From the NCBI GenBank assembly GCA_021797365.1, contig JAJZZU010000035.1, positions 1 through 13,243 of the forward strand: a stretch of 13,243 nucleotides of DNA. The letters are read 5' to 3'. Positions 5,905 to 13,062 of the stretch are shown here, one piece after another (positions within the stretch are counted from its first letter, which is position 1; each line of letters starts with the position of its first letter). Made by a program: the position numbers and the translations under genes. The notes below the pieces were generated by a model that did no database searches, was not told the origin of the DNA, and worked only from the letters and a program-made list of their open reading frames with translations. This DNA is from Pseudomonadota bacterium. Its GTDB lineage: Bacteria > Pseudomonadota > Gammaproteobacteria > Acidiferrobacterales > Acidiferrobacteraceae.

Positions 5905-6117
5905 ATGCCAGGGGTGAGCCACGAAACCCCCGAAAAGGGGCCGTCCCGCGCCGCCTATAGCCTTCGGACGGCAATTGACGCCAAGTTCAAGAAGTGCATT
6001 TACGACTCGCTGGCTGGCGGCACGCGGCGGGCCCAAACGCATGCCTGCGAAATCACAACGTGCCCTCTTTGGCCCGTGCGGCCGAAATCTGAATCGAAGA
6101 GGTTCGCGCATGGGTAA
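5905..6117 (+). CDS. Small Cys-containing phage/plasmid-type protein
   Basis: This encodes 70 residues. The segment AAYSLRTAIDAKFKKCIYDSLAGG and then THACEITTCPLWPVRPKS follows a pattern common in prophage and element genes, where a Cys-x2-Cys pair, a later Cys and a final Cys-Pro-Leu probably bind zinc. Here the first Cys is replaced by Phe (KFKKC), leaving three Cys and one His. The family usually lies just before the replication-type gene, as here. The stop overlaps the next ATG by 8 bases. The start lacks a clear ribosome binding site; GTG at 5914 is an alternative. Function unknown. Confidence 0.65.
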   Translation: MPGVSHETPEKGPSRAAYSLRTAIDAKFKKCIYDSLAGGTRRAQTHACEITTCPLWPVRPKSESKRFAHG

Positions 6118-6595
6118 GCGTCGAGACGGAGCGGACAGGGACGGTAAACGCTTCGTCGCGTTGCCCGTCGCGGTAATTGAGTCGCCCGGATACCGAGCAG
6201 CGAGCGGCAACGCCATCAAACTTCTTTTGCAGCTTGCCGCGCAGTTTCGTGGCAAAAACAATGGAAACTTGGCGATGCCGTGGGCGCTTGCGAAAACTGA
6301 AGGCTGGACATCGAAGGATGTGCTCACGCGAGCCAAGCGCGAATTGCTGGCGAAAGGCCTCATCGCGGAGACACGTAAGGGATGCCGTCCGCACAAGGCA
6401 AGCCTGTACGCGCTGACGTGGTATGGCCTGGACGAGTGCGGCGGTAAGCTTGATACGTCGGCGGCGGCCTTCGCCAAGTTTCGGGGGGCCTATGTACTAT
6501 TCGATGGTCATGGACGTAATTTCGGAGCCCCGCCAGACGGGCCATACAGGCGCAAAATCGCCAATTCAGAGCCCCGTCAGACGGGCTCCTTCTAA
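6110..6595 (+). CDS. Winged-helix, replication-initiator-like protein
   Basis: This encodes 161 residues. A gaagagg ribosome binding site sits 7 bases before the ATG. The core runs KRFVALPVAVIESPGYRAASGNAIKLLLQLAAQFRGKNNGNLAMPWALAKTEGWTSKDVLTRAKRELLAKGLI and then RPHKASLYALTW. This is a helix-turn-helix/winged-helix fold around residues 20-100 with a DNA-binding helix at TSKDVLTRAKREL. Proteins of this type occur in element replication modules and resemble the N-terminal part of phage replication initiators; the role is inferred. The last 40 residues (PPDGPYRRKI, SEPRQTG) are low-complexity and are encoded by the repeated hairpins at 6525-6588. That could be origin DNA inside the gene, as in lambda O. 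Confidence 0.75.
   Translation: MGKRRDGADRDGKRFVALPVAVIESPGYRAASGNAIKLLLQLAAQFRGKNNGNLAMPWALAKTEGWTSKDVLTRAKRELLAKGLIAETRKGCRPHKASLYALTWYGLDECGGKLDTSAAAFAKFRGAYVLFDGHGRNFGAPPDGPYRRKIANSEPRQTGSF
6525..6588. repeat. Two GC-rich hairpin repeats, 44 bp apart
   Basis: gagccccgccagacgggc (6525-6542) and gagccccgtcagacgggc (6569-6586) differ at one base. Each can fold as a stem (cccg-tc/ga-cggg) closed by a three-base loop; in the second, flanking bases extend the stem to 6588 around a bulged C. They lie within the last codons of the winged-helix gene. Confidence 0.6.
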
Positions 6596-6631
6596 GAATG
6601 TACCAGGGGGTGCCCTGTTTCGCGGCAGGGG

Positions 6632-6880
6632 GTGCTGTCCCCGGAGCGGGTGACATTACGTCAGCCGTCGCCGGCGGGACGAGAAGCCATGCGACGGTGG
6701 GGGCTGGTGTCGGCGGACGGCAAGGTGTGGAGTCGCTTTGGGTGCGAACCCGGCACCGAACCGAACCGCCAGCCCGAGACGCCAGACGCGAAATCCGTGG
6801 AGCTGGTTTATGAGCCAGACGCCGAGCCGGTACCGGACTTTGACGAGTCGCAGGACGCCGCCGGTGAGGCGTACGCATGA
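6632..6880 (+). CDS. Hypothetical small acidic-tailed protein
   Basis: This encodes 82 residues from GTG 6632, or 63 from the ATG at 6689, which has a gaga motif nearby. The middle reads AMRRWGLVSADGKVWSRFGC and the tail is acidic (ELVYEPDAEPVPDFDESQDAA). No family is recognised. The stop overlaps an ATG at 6877 in an ATGA arrangement, with ggtgagg 8 bases before that ATG. This suggests a coupled downstream gene and supports this frame being translated. Confidence 0.5.
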   Translation: MLSPERVTLRQPSPAGREAMRRWGLVSADGKVWSRFGCEPGTEPNRQPETPDAKSVELVYEPDAEPVPDFDESQDAAGEAYA

Positions 6881-7200
6881 AAACCGCGCTCCCTGGCCCT
6901 CCCGGCGACTTTGGCCGGGTACCCGCTACCTATCTAGCAGGTCCCTGGCGTTTGTGCCCTGGCAGCGCCGTCCTGGCCCCGCTACGGGCCTGCGCGGGCA
7001 TTTCGTGGGCCTATCCTTGCGCGGGCATGAGTACCCCGGCTTGCGGGCGGGTTATGAGCCGGAGAACCGTTACAGTGACGATATGCGGACGGCATCAAAC
7101 GACAGCGGACGGTATCAAACGGCAACGGACTTGCACAGGGACCCTTGCAATCCAGTGGTGTTATTATGGGCATGAGGTGCGACATGAACCGTCACAGTGA
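6877..7200 (+). CDS. Uncertain frame with good start signals
   Basis: This encodes 107 residues, starting with ATGA coupling and a ggtgagg ribosome binding site. The composition is odd for a real protein: nine cysteines and many scattered Trp, Gly and Arg. Another frame over 6903-7175 looks more natural (YLSSRSLAFVPWQRRPGPATG, LRGHEYPGLRAGYEPENRYS) but has no good start. By hand count, third-position GC is about 68% in that frame and about 60% in this one. Either a frameshift joins the start of this frame to the other near 6935, or the region is mainly regulatory. It contains tandem repeats at 7086-7130 and palindromes at 7068 and 7190. Confidence 0.25.
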   Translation: MKTALPGPPGDFGRVPATYLAGPWRLCPGSAVLAPLRACAGISWAYPCAGMSTPACGRVMSRRTVTVTICGRHQTTADGIKRQRTCTGTLAIQWCYYGHEVRHEPSQ

Positions 7201-7202
7201 CG
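7068..7202. promoter_or_regulatory. Pair of palindrome-containing 21-bp repeats
   Basis: cgtcacagtgacg (7190-7202) is a perfect 13-bp palindrome with one central base. cgttacagtgacg (7068-7080) is the same with one change. Both sit in a longer shared phrase starting gaaccgt and ending gacga. They are 122 bases apart and flank the tandem repeats at 7086-7130. The right copy overlaps the first codons of the gene at 7184. Likely binding sites for an element regulator or initiator. Confidence 0.55.
7086..7130. repeat. 20-bp tandem repeats, about 2.2 units
   Basis: cggacggcatcaaacgacag (7086-7105), cggacggtatcaaacggcaa (7106-7125) and a partial third unit cggac (7126-7130). The unit length near two helical turns resembles iterons bound by a replication initiator; function not shown. 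Confidence 0.6.
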
Positions 7203-7363
7203 AAATAGAGATCAGCATGCCCACGACCGTCGAGGCCGTGCACGCCCTCGTGGCGCTCATGGAGGACAAGAGCGTCCCCGCCGAGGTCCGCGCCGAGGTG
7301 GCGATCATGCTCTTAGATGCAGCCGGACACCGGCCCTACCACGGACCCCGTAAGCGTGACTGA
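7184..7363 (+). CDS. Hypothetical 59-residue helical protein
   Basis: The ATG at 7184 has gaggtg about 5 bases upstream; the ATG at 7145 is less well placed. The product reads MNRHSDEIEISMPTTVEAVH, then ALVALMEDKSVPAEVRAEVA, then IMLLDAAGHRPYHGPRKRD. It is an acidic amphipathic helical segment with a short basic end, and no family is recognised. Its 3' end overlaps the DUF5681 gene, either by 8 bases (GTG 7356) or by 47 (ATG 7317), so the two are probably cotranscribed. The palindrome at 7190-7202 lies over its second to sixth codons and could block its translation or transcription. Confidence 0.55.
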   Translation: MNRHSDEIEISMPTTVEAVHALVALMEDKSVPAEVRAEVAIMLLDAAGHRPYHGPRKRD

Positions 7364-7814
7364 TACAACACCACCAAAACCGCGCCGCCGTGGCCCCGGT
7401 CGCCCTTTTCAGAAGGGGCAAAGCGCCAACCCGAAGGGACGGCCCGCGGGCACCCGCAATGCCGCCCTTGTGGCCCTGGACGCCATCGGCGAGGAGGCGG
7501 CCCAAGCCCTACTGCAGTCGGTTGTCTCCGAGGCCCGGGCTGGCGACATGGCAGCGGCCCGCATTATCCTGGATCGTGTCTGGCCCGCTCGCAAGGGCCG
7601 TCCCGTGACGTTCACCATGCCCCCGGTTGAGAGCGCCCAAGACATTGCAAAGGCCACGGGCGGCATTCTGGAGGCCGTAGCCAGCGGCCTGCTGACTATC
7701 GACGAAGGGCAGGGACTGGCCGCCATTCTGGAGTCGCAGAGAAAGGCCCTGGAGCTTTCAGAGATAGAAGCCCGACTTACCGCACTGGAGAACCAAAAGG
7801 AGAACACCCCATGA
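7317..7814 (+). CDS. DUF5681 domain protein
   Basis: This encodes 165 residues from ATG 7317; GTG 7356 (152 residues, 8-base overlap with the upstream gene) is an attractive alternative, and neither has a strong ribosome binding site. The N-terminal signature KPRRRGPGRPFQKGQSANPK followed by GRPAGTRN defines DUF5681. It precedes a helical body (ARAGDMAAARIILDRVWPARKGRPV) and a C-terminal helix (SEIEARLTALENQKENTP) that looks like a coiled coil. As I recall, DUF5681 proteins often lie next to terminase genes in prophages, so a small-terminase-like DNA-recognition role is possible. No terminase partner is here. The stop overlaps the next ATG (ATGA). Confidence 0.8.
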   Translation: MQPDTGPTTDPVSVTDTTPPKPRRRGPGRPFQKGQSANPKGRPAGTRNAALVALDAIGEEAAQALLQSVVSEARAGDMAAARIILDRVWPARKGRPVTFTMPPVESAQDIAKATGGILEAVASGLLTIDEGQGLAAILESQRKALELSEIEARLTALENQKENTP

Positions 7815-8049
7815 GCCTGAAAACCCGCATGGCCCGCCTATCGCGTGGCCGTGCCGTGAGCAGATTTTGATTATCAACGCCCTGCCACCCCGGCCCGGCC
7901 AACCGGAGGACCCGAACGAGGGCGTACTCCCGTACACCCCGAAGCAGGACGGCGAGACCGACGAAGCGTGGCATGCGCGCCTTCACGCCCTGGGACGCCA
8001 GCTTTACCCGCGCGCCCGGGTAATCGCGCACCGGCAGCGGTGGGACTGA
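7811..8049 (+). pseudogene. Small conserved-looking gene with one frameshift
   Basis: The ATG at 7811 is coupled to the DUF5681 stop (ATGA) and reads MSLKTRMARLSRGRAVSRF, then meets TGA at 7868-7870. One frame over, the sequence continues smoothly as LIINALPPRPGQPEDPNEGV, LPYTPKQDGETDEAWHARLH and ALGRQLYPRARVIAHRQRWD to 8049. The break is in a run of four T (7865-7868). Adding one T restores a protein of about 79 residues. It could be a mutation, a sequencing slip or, less likely, ribosomal frameshifting. The family is unknown. Confidence 0.55.
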
Positions 8050-8086
8050 CACCATGGGCGCCATGCAGCGTAGCGTGTGATCCACG

Positions 8087-8259
8087 AATGAGTCAGGCGA
8101 TACGTCGTATTCCGCGGCGAGACGGTCGGCGGTTGGCAAAGTGTCAATTTGATCCTTTGCCACATACTGGTTTCCGTGGTCTCCGCCTCGGTTGTTCTTC
8201 ACCCGGTTATACCGCCGCCCCAGCAACAGCTTGAATGTGTCGGGGGTGAGATTGCGTCG
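8087..8259 (-). pseudogene. ParB-type DNA-binding fragment, copy B
   Basis: Read on the minus strand from 8259: RRNLTPDTFKLLLGRRYNR, VKNNRGGDHGNQ, TADRLAAEYDVSPDSF. This is the middle of a family of element-borne ParB-like regulators, where RRNLTP and LGRRYNR precede a helix-turn-helix with TAxRLAxxxGVS. The N-terminal ParB domain and the C-terminus after the HTH are missing. The frame runs on without sense into the neighbouring gene. It is a direct, diverged repeat of copy A at about 194-199 bases offset and is shifted one frame relative to it. Confidence 0.55.
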
Positions 8260-8434
8260 GCCTCGGCAAACCTACCCGCCCGTTTCACCGTAGCCGGGGA
8301 TACCCCATGCTCGGCGGCGAGACGGTCGGCGGTTTTCGGGGTAGCAATTTGATCCCCCGATTTTTGATCCCCATGCCCCCCGTCTTGTCGCTTCACCCGG
8401 TTATACCGTCTCCCGAGCAACAGCTTGAAAGCGT
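8256..8434 (-). pseudogene. ParB-type DNA-binding fragment, copy A
   Basis: Minus-strand reading from about 8434: DAFKLLLGRRYNRVKRQDGG, then HGDQKSGDQIATPKTADRLA, then AEHGVSPATVKRAGRFAEAD. The helix-turn-helix and the following VKRAGRFAEA helix are well preserved. Its upstream RRNLTP-type segment is replaced by unrelated sequence containing an 11-bp direct repeat (8444-8454 and 8458-8468). Its end runs directly into copy B in another frame. It is probably a product of duplication and deletion rather than a working gene. Confidence 0.55.
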
Positions 8435-8751
8435 CCGCCTTCGCGTATCGTATCAACCGTATCGTATCGGCTGATCCCGCATTGGTGCCCGTGATCGCCC
8501 TGGGGCTGGAAGCGGATATAGCGAGGCTGGCGAGGGAGCGGCAGGCCCACGGGCAGACGGCGCCCGGCAAAACGCTTACGCCAAATTTGGCGGAACCGAT
8601 AGAGCGGGGCGAAACCCGTGACGCTCTGGCCGACATGGCCGGCGTCTCCCACGGCACCCTGGACAAGGTGAAGCGGATCGAGCGCGAGGCGATACCGGAG
8701 CCCGAAAATTGCCCCGGATACCCCTTCGTTTGCTCTGGCGCGCTTACATAG
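8425..8751 (+). pseudogene. Opposite-strand ParB-type fragment
   Basis: The open frame encodes 108 residues. From about 8483 it reads VIALGLEADIARLARERQAH, then NLAEPIERGETRDALADMAG, then VSHGTLDKVKRIEREA. That is the C-terminal region of another ParB-like regulator (GETRxxLAxxAGVSHxTxxKVxxI). The N-terminal DNA-binding nuclease-like domain is missing, and the start region (8425-8480) is antisense to copy A. The last residues overlap the right-end arm repeats at 8743. It could be a short functional DNA-binding protein, but the lack of a start signal and the scrambled surroundings suggest a remnant. Confidence 0.5.
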
Positions 8752-8762
8752 TGCTTACACGG
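8743..8762. repeat. Right-end cttaca repeats (putative arm sites)
   Basis: cttacatagtgcttacacgg matches 2792-2811 (cttacacagtgcttacacgg) with one change and keeps the 11-base spacing. Its position 44 bases inside attR mirrors the left-end repeats, which supports a role in integrase binding. Confidence 0.65.
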
Positions 8763-8788
8763 AAAAAGCGCCTCTTCGGGGAAACGCT
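8763..8788 (-). terminator. Possible element-supplied terminator for the tRNA
   Basis: On the minus strand AGCG and CGCT arms enclose a partly paired interior (CCCC against GAGG, with a TTT bulge), and a run of five T follows. It lies 19 bases beyond the tRNA 3' end, where the original terminator was displaced by integration. The stem is imperfect, so the call is tentative. Confidence 0.4.
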
Positions 8789-8805
8789 CTAACTCCTTGT
8801 TTTAT

Positions 8806-8854
8806 ATGGTGGGCCCGGAAGGACTCGAACCTTCGACCAGAGGATTATGAGTCC
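8806..8854. other. attR: 49-bp core within the intact tRNA
   Basis: Identical to 2623-2671. This copy keeps the tRNA 5' half next to it, so integration rebuilt a complete tRNA gene. Confidence 0.93.
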
Positions 8855-8883
8855 CCTGCTCTAACCGACTGAGCTACAGGCCC
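8807..8883 (-). tRNA. tRNA-Ile2 (CAU anticodon, lysidine type)
   Basis: A 77-base cloverleaf with encoded CCA. The acceptor stem is GGGCCTG with CGGGCCC, the D arm is GCTC/GAGC, the anticodon stem GGGGA/TCCTC, the anticodon CAT (8847-8849), the variable loop TGGTC and the T arm GAAGG-TTCGAGT-CCTTC. CAU could mean Met, but the C4-G69 and C5-G68 pairs match the TilS recognition pattern of tRNA-Ile2, and E. coli elongator tRNA-Met has U-A and A-U there. The A73 discriminator also fits. C34 would become lysidine to read AUA. It lies 12 bases after rpoD, probably cotranscribed, and serves as the element's integration site. Confidence 0.88.
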
Positions 8884-8894
8884 GTAAGGGGTGC

Positions 8895-10739
<1,845 letters not shown>

Positions 10740-10794
10740 TAAGGTCGCCCTTCGTGCCGTTTCAGTTGGATTCAGACTCAAAAATTAACTGGTA

Positions 10795-10823
10795 ATTATA
10801 GCAGACTGCGCACATCCTGTAGT
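10795..10823 (-). promoter_or_regulatory. rpoD promoter
   Basis: In the dnaG-rpoD gap the minus strand has a perfect TATAAT (10800-10795) about 55 bases before the rpoD ATG. With a 17-base spacer the -35 hexamer is ACTACA (10823-10818), a weak match, so activation or an extended element may matter. It allows rpoD expression separate from dnaG. Confidence 0.55.
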
Positions 10824-10831
10824 GGTGGCCA

Positions 10832-12568
10832 CTATGCCCCGGTATTGCGGTGGCGCAGATAGGCGACCACCTCGGCCTGCTCTTCCGGAGTCAGGTTGCC
10901 TTTATTAATCAGATATCTATGACGATCCTTGGCCTTCGCCGCGCGGGCCTGTTCGGTCAGTGTCCTCATGATGTCGCGCATGACCCCCTCGTGATCGGGC
11001 AGCAATGACGGATACTCCCAGGCCGCAAGTCGCGCCAAGGTCGCCCGGTGCGGACTGTCGGCAAACCGCTCGACGATCGCACCGGTCGTGAGCCCCGGGG
11101 TCTCGCGCAACAACGCCACGAGCGCCGCCAAGACGTCCATGCCGGGTCGGCCGGGGGGCGGAAGCTCCCCCACCTCCTGAATGAGGGCGGGATATTGCAA
11201 AAGCAAGGCCACGGCCTGGCGCACCAGAGAGCCGCCACGCACCGGGGCTGGGGGTTGGGGCCGTGGCGCCGCATCCTCGGCGCGCGAGGGCGCCAAGACC
11301 GCGGCCTGCGGGACCTTCAACGCGGAAAGCTCGGCCAGTCTGCCAATCATGAGTTCGTACAATGCGCCTCTTGCTAACTTCGACAACAAGGGCTTGGCAA
11401 GTTCAACCAACCGCGCCCGTCCATCCATGCGCGAAAGGTCCGCGCGGGCGCACAATGTCTCGAAAAAAAACTCCGGCAATTCCGTCGCCGACCGCAGCCG
11501 CGCCTGGAACCCATCGCCCCCCTCGGCGCGCACGAGGGTATCGGGGTCCTCGCCCTCGGGGAGGAACAGGAAGCTCGCCTGGCGGCCATCGCGCAAGGCC
11601 GTCAGCGCCTGCTCCAGGGCCCGCCACGCGGCCTCGCGCCCGGCCCGATCTCCATCGAAGCAGAACACCACCTCCGGCGCATAACGAAATAACCGGTCTA
11701 AGTGCTCGCGGGTGGTGGCCGTACCCAGGGTCGCGACCACATGCGCCACCCCGAACTGGGACAGCGCCAGGACATCCATATAACCCTCGACGACCACGAC
11801 CTGCCCGGCCTTGTCGATCGCCGCCAGCGCCTGCGGCAATCCATAGAGCTCGCGCCCCTTATGAAACAATACCGTCTCCGGGGAGTTCATGTACTTGGGC
11901 TCACCCTGGTCGAGTATTCGCCCCCCGAAGCCTATAACGCGTCCGCGGGCATCGCTGATCGGAAACATCACGCGGTCGCGAAACCGGTCGTAGAAGCCGG
12001 TCGCCCCGTCGCGGGCAACGACAAGCCCGGCGCGCTCCAGGACCGCCGGCTCGAAGTCCTTGGCCAGGGCCGTCAGAAGCCCGTTCCATCCCGGCGGGGC
12101 GTAGCCCAGCTGGTAGTCCTTGGCGACGGCGCCCGTTATGCCCCGCCCCTTCAGATAGGTGCGCGCGCGCTCGGCCGCCGGATGATGACGCAAGGCCTCC
12201 TGGTAGTAACGGGCGGCGGCCGCCAGCACCGGTCGCAGATCCGGCCCCGCGGGCGCTACCGGGCGACCGTCCTGCGGCACCTCCAGGCCGGCGCGGTGCG
12301 CAAGCTCGGTCACGGCCTCGACGAACCCCAATCGCTCATAGGCCATCAGAAATCCGATCGCCGATCCATGCGCTCCGCAACCGAAGCAGTGATAGAACTG
12401 CTTGTCGGCACTCACCGTAAATGAGGGGGTCCGCTCTTCGTGAAACGGGCAGCAGGCCTTGTAGTCCCGACCCGCCTTGCGCAACGGCACACGCCCGCTG
12501 ACCAGTTCGACGATATCCGTGCGCGCAAGCACGGCATCGATAAAGGACGACGGTATCTTAGCGGCCAA
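10832..12568 (-). CDS. dnaG: DNA primase
   Basis: This encodes 578 residues (E. coli 581). The CHC2 zinc-binding domain has Cys40, His43, Cys61 and Cys64 (CCPFHEERTPSF, FYHCFGCGAHG). The catalytic TOPRIM domain shows VVVVEGYMDVLALSQFG with Glu261 and FCFDGDRAG with Asp305 and Asp307, and the basic groove phrase MFPISDARGRVIGFGGR lies before it. The C-terminal third is the helicase-binding region, less conserved. The start must be a TTG at 12568, aligned with the family N-terminus (AAKIPSSFIDAVLARTDIV) and preceded by AGGGAGG with a 4-base gap. No ATG or GTG fits. It makes RNA primers at replication forks with DnaB. It lies 44 bases after yqeY. Confidence 0.97.
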   Translation of the reverse strand: MAAKIPSSFIDAVLARTDIVELVSGRVPLRKAGRDYKACCPFHEERTPSFTVSADKQFYHCFGCGAHGSAIGFLMAYERLGFVEAVTELAHRAGLEVPQDGRPVAPAGPDLRPVLAAAARYYQEALRHHPAAERARTYLKGRGITGAVAKDYQLGYAPPGWNGLLTALAKDFEPAVLERAGLVVARDGATGFYDRFRDRVMFPISDARGRVIGFGGRILDQGEPKYMNSPETVLFHKGRELYGLPQALAAIDKAGQVVVVEGYMDVLALSQFGVAHVVATLGTATTREHLDRLFRYAPEVVFCFDGDRAGREAAWRALEQALTALRDGRQASFLFLPEGEDPDTLVRAEGGDGFQARLRSATELPEFFFETLCARADLSRMDGRARLVELAKPLLSKLARGALYELMIGRLAELSALKVPQAAVLAPSRAEDAAPRPQPPAPVRGGSLVRQAVALLLQYPALIQEVGELPPPGRPGMDVLAALVALLRETPGLTTGAIVERFADSPHRATLARLAAWEYPSLLPDHEGVMRDIMRTLTEQARAAKAKDRHRYLINKGNLTPEEQAEVVAYLRHRNTGA

Positions 12569-12612
12569 AGGGCCTCCCTGGGCGCCCGCACCCGGAAGAC
12601 AGACGCCGGTCC

Positions 12613-13056
12613 CTAACTCAATCGCTCCTTGATACGCGCGCTGACCGCGGCCATGTCGGCGCGGCCCTGCACGCGCGCCTTGATATGCGCCACCACGCGA
12701 CCCATGTCCTTGATCGACGTGGCCCCGGTATGCGTCACGGCCTCCTGAATGAGGTCTTCGATCTCGCCCGCGGACAAGGGGGCCGGCCGGTAGGCGGACC
12801 ACACGGCAAGCGCCGATTCCTCCTTCTCCACGAGATCCGCGCGACCCGCGGCACTGAACTGCTGGATGGACTCCTGGCCCTGACGCACGAGCTTCTCCAG
12901 GATGGCAAGCACACCGCCATCATCCAGCGACACCCGTTCGTCGACTTCGCGGCGCTGGATGGCGGCCCTCAGCATGCGGATCGCCTCAAGCCTCGGGGCG
13001 TCCTTGGCGCGCATCGCCGCCTTCATATCTTCGGCGATTTGCTCCTTCAGCGTCAT
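12613..13056 (-). CDS. yqeY: GatB/YqeY domain protein
   Basis: This encodes 147 residues, typical of YqeY proteins. It opens MTLKEQIAEDMKAAMRAKDA and RLEAIRMLRAAIQRREVDER, then has LEKLVRQGQESIQQFSAAGR, LSAGEIEDLIQEAV and SIKDMGRVVAHIKARVQGRAD. The C-terminal half matches the tRNA-binding helical tail of the GatB amidotransferase subunit. The protein stands alone, and its physiological role is uncertain. It begins 6 bases after the rpsU stop and precedes dnaG, the standard place in this operon. Confidence 0.95.
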   Translation of the reverse strand: MTLKEQIAEDMKAAMRAKDAPRLEAIRMLRAAIQRREVDERVSLDDGGVLAILEKLVRQGQESIQQFSAAGRADLVEKEESALAVWSAYRPAPLSAGEIEDLIQEAVTHTGATSIKDMGRVVAHIKARVQGRADMAAVSARIKERLS

Positions 13057-13062
13057 GGGTCG

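Larger units (their letters stand above)
2623..8854. mobile_element. 6.2 kb integrated element, satellite-like
   Basis: Exact 49-bp direct repeats of a tRNA 3' end bound the region. A tyrosine integrase starts 162 bases inside the left repeat, and short repeats resembling arm sites occur inside both ends. Content: integrase, HigB/HigA, AlpA-like HTH protein, small Cys protein, winged-helix replication-type protein, DUF5681 protein, several unknown small genes and degraded ParB-type fragments. There are no structural, packaging ATPase, lysis or conjugation genes. It is therefore not a complete prophage or ICE. A phage satellite or a decayed integrative plasmid are the leading options. Several genes carry frameshifts, so present mobility is doubtful, although the integrase and attachment sites look intact. 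Confidence 0.85.

Noticed and set aside
5886..5960. 24-residue open frame starting in an ATGA overlap
   Set aside because: Composition is basic and low-complexity and it overlaps the better-supported Cys protein in another frame.
7086..7130. CRISPR array
   Set aside because: Units are directly abutting 20-bp repeats without spacers, and there are no cas genes in the window.
8199..8666. 155-residue minus-strand open frame taken as one gene
   Set aside because: Only its downstream half has the ParB-like module. The first 75 residues are antisense to the opposite-strand fragment at 8483-8751.
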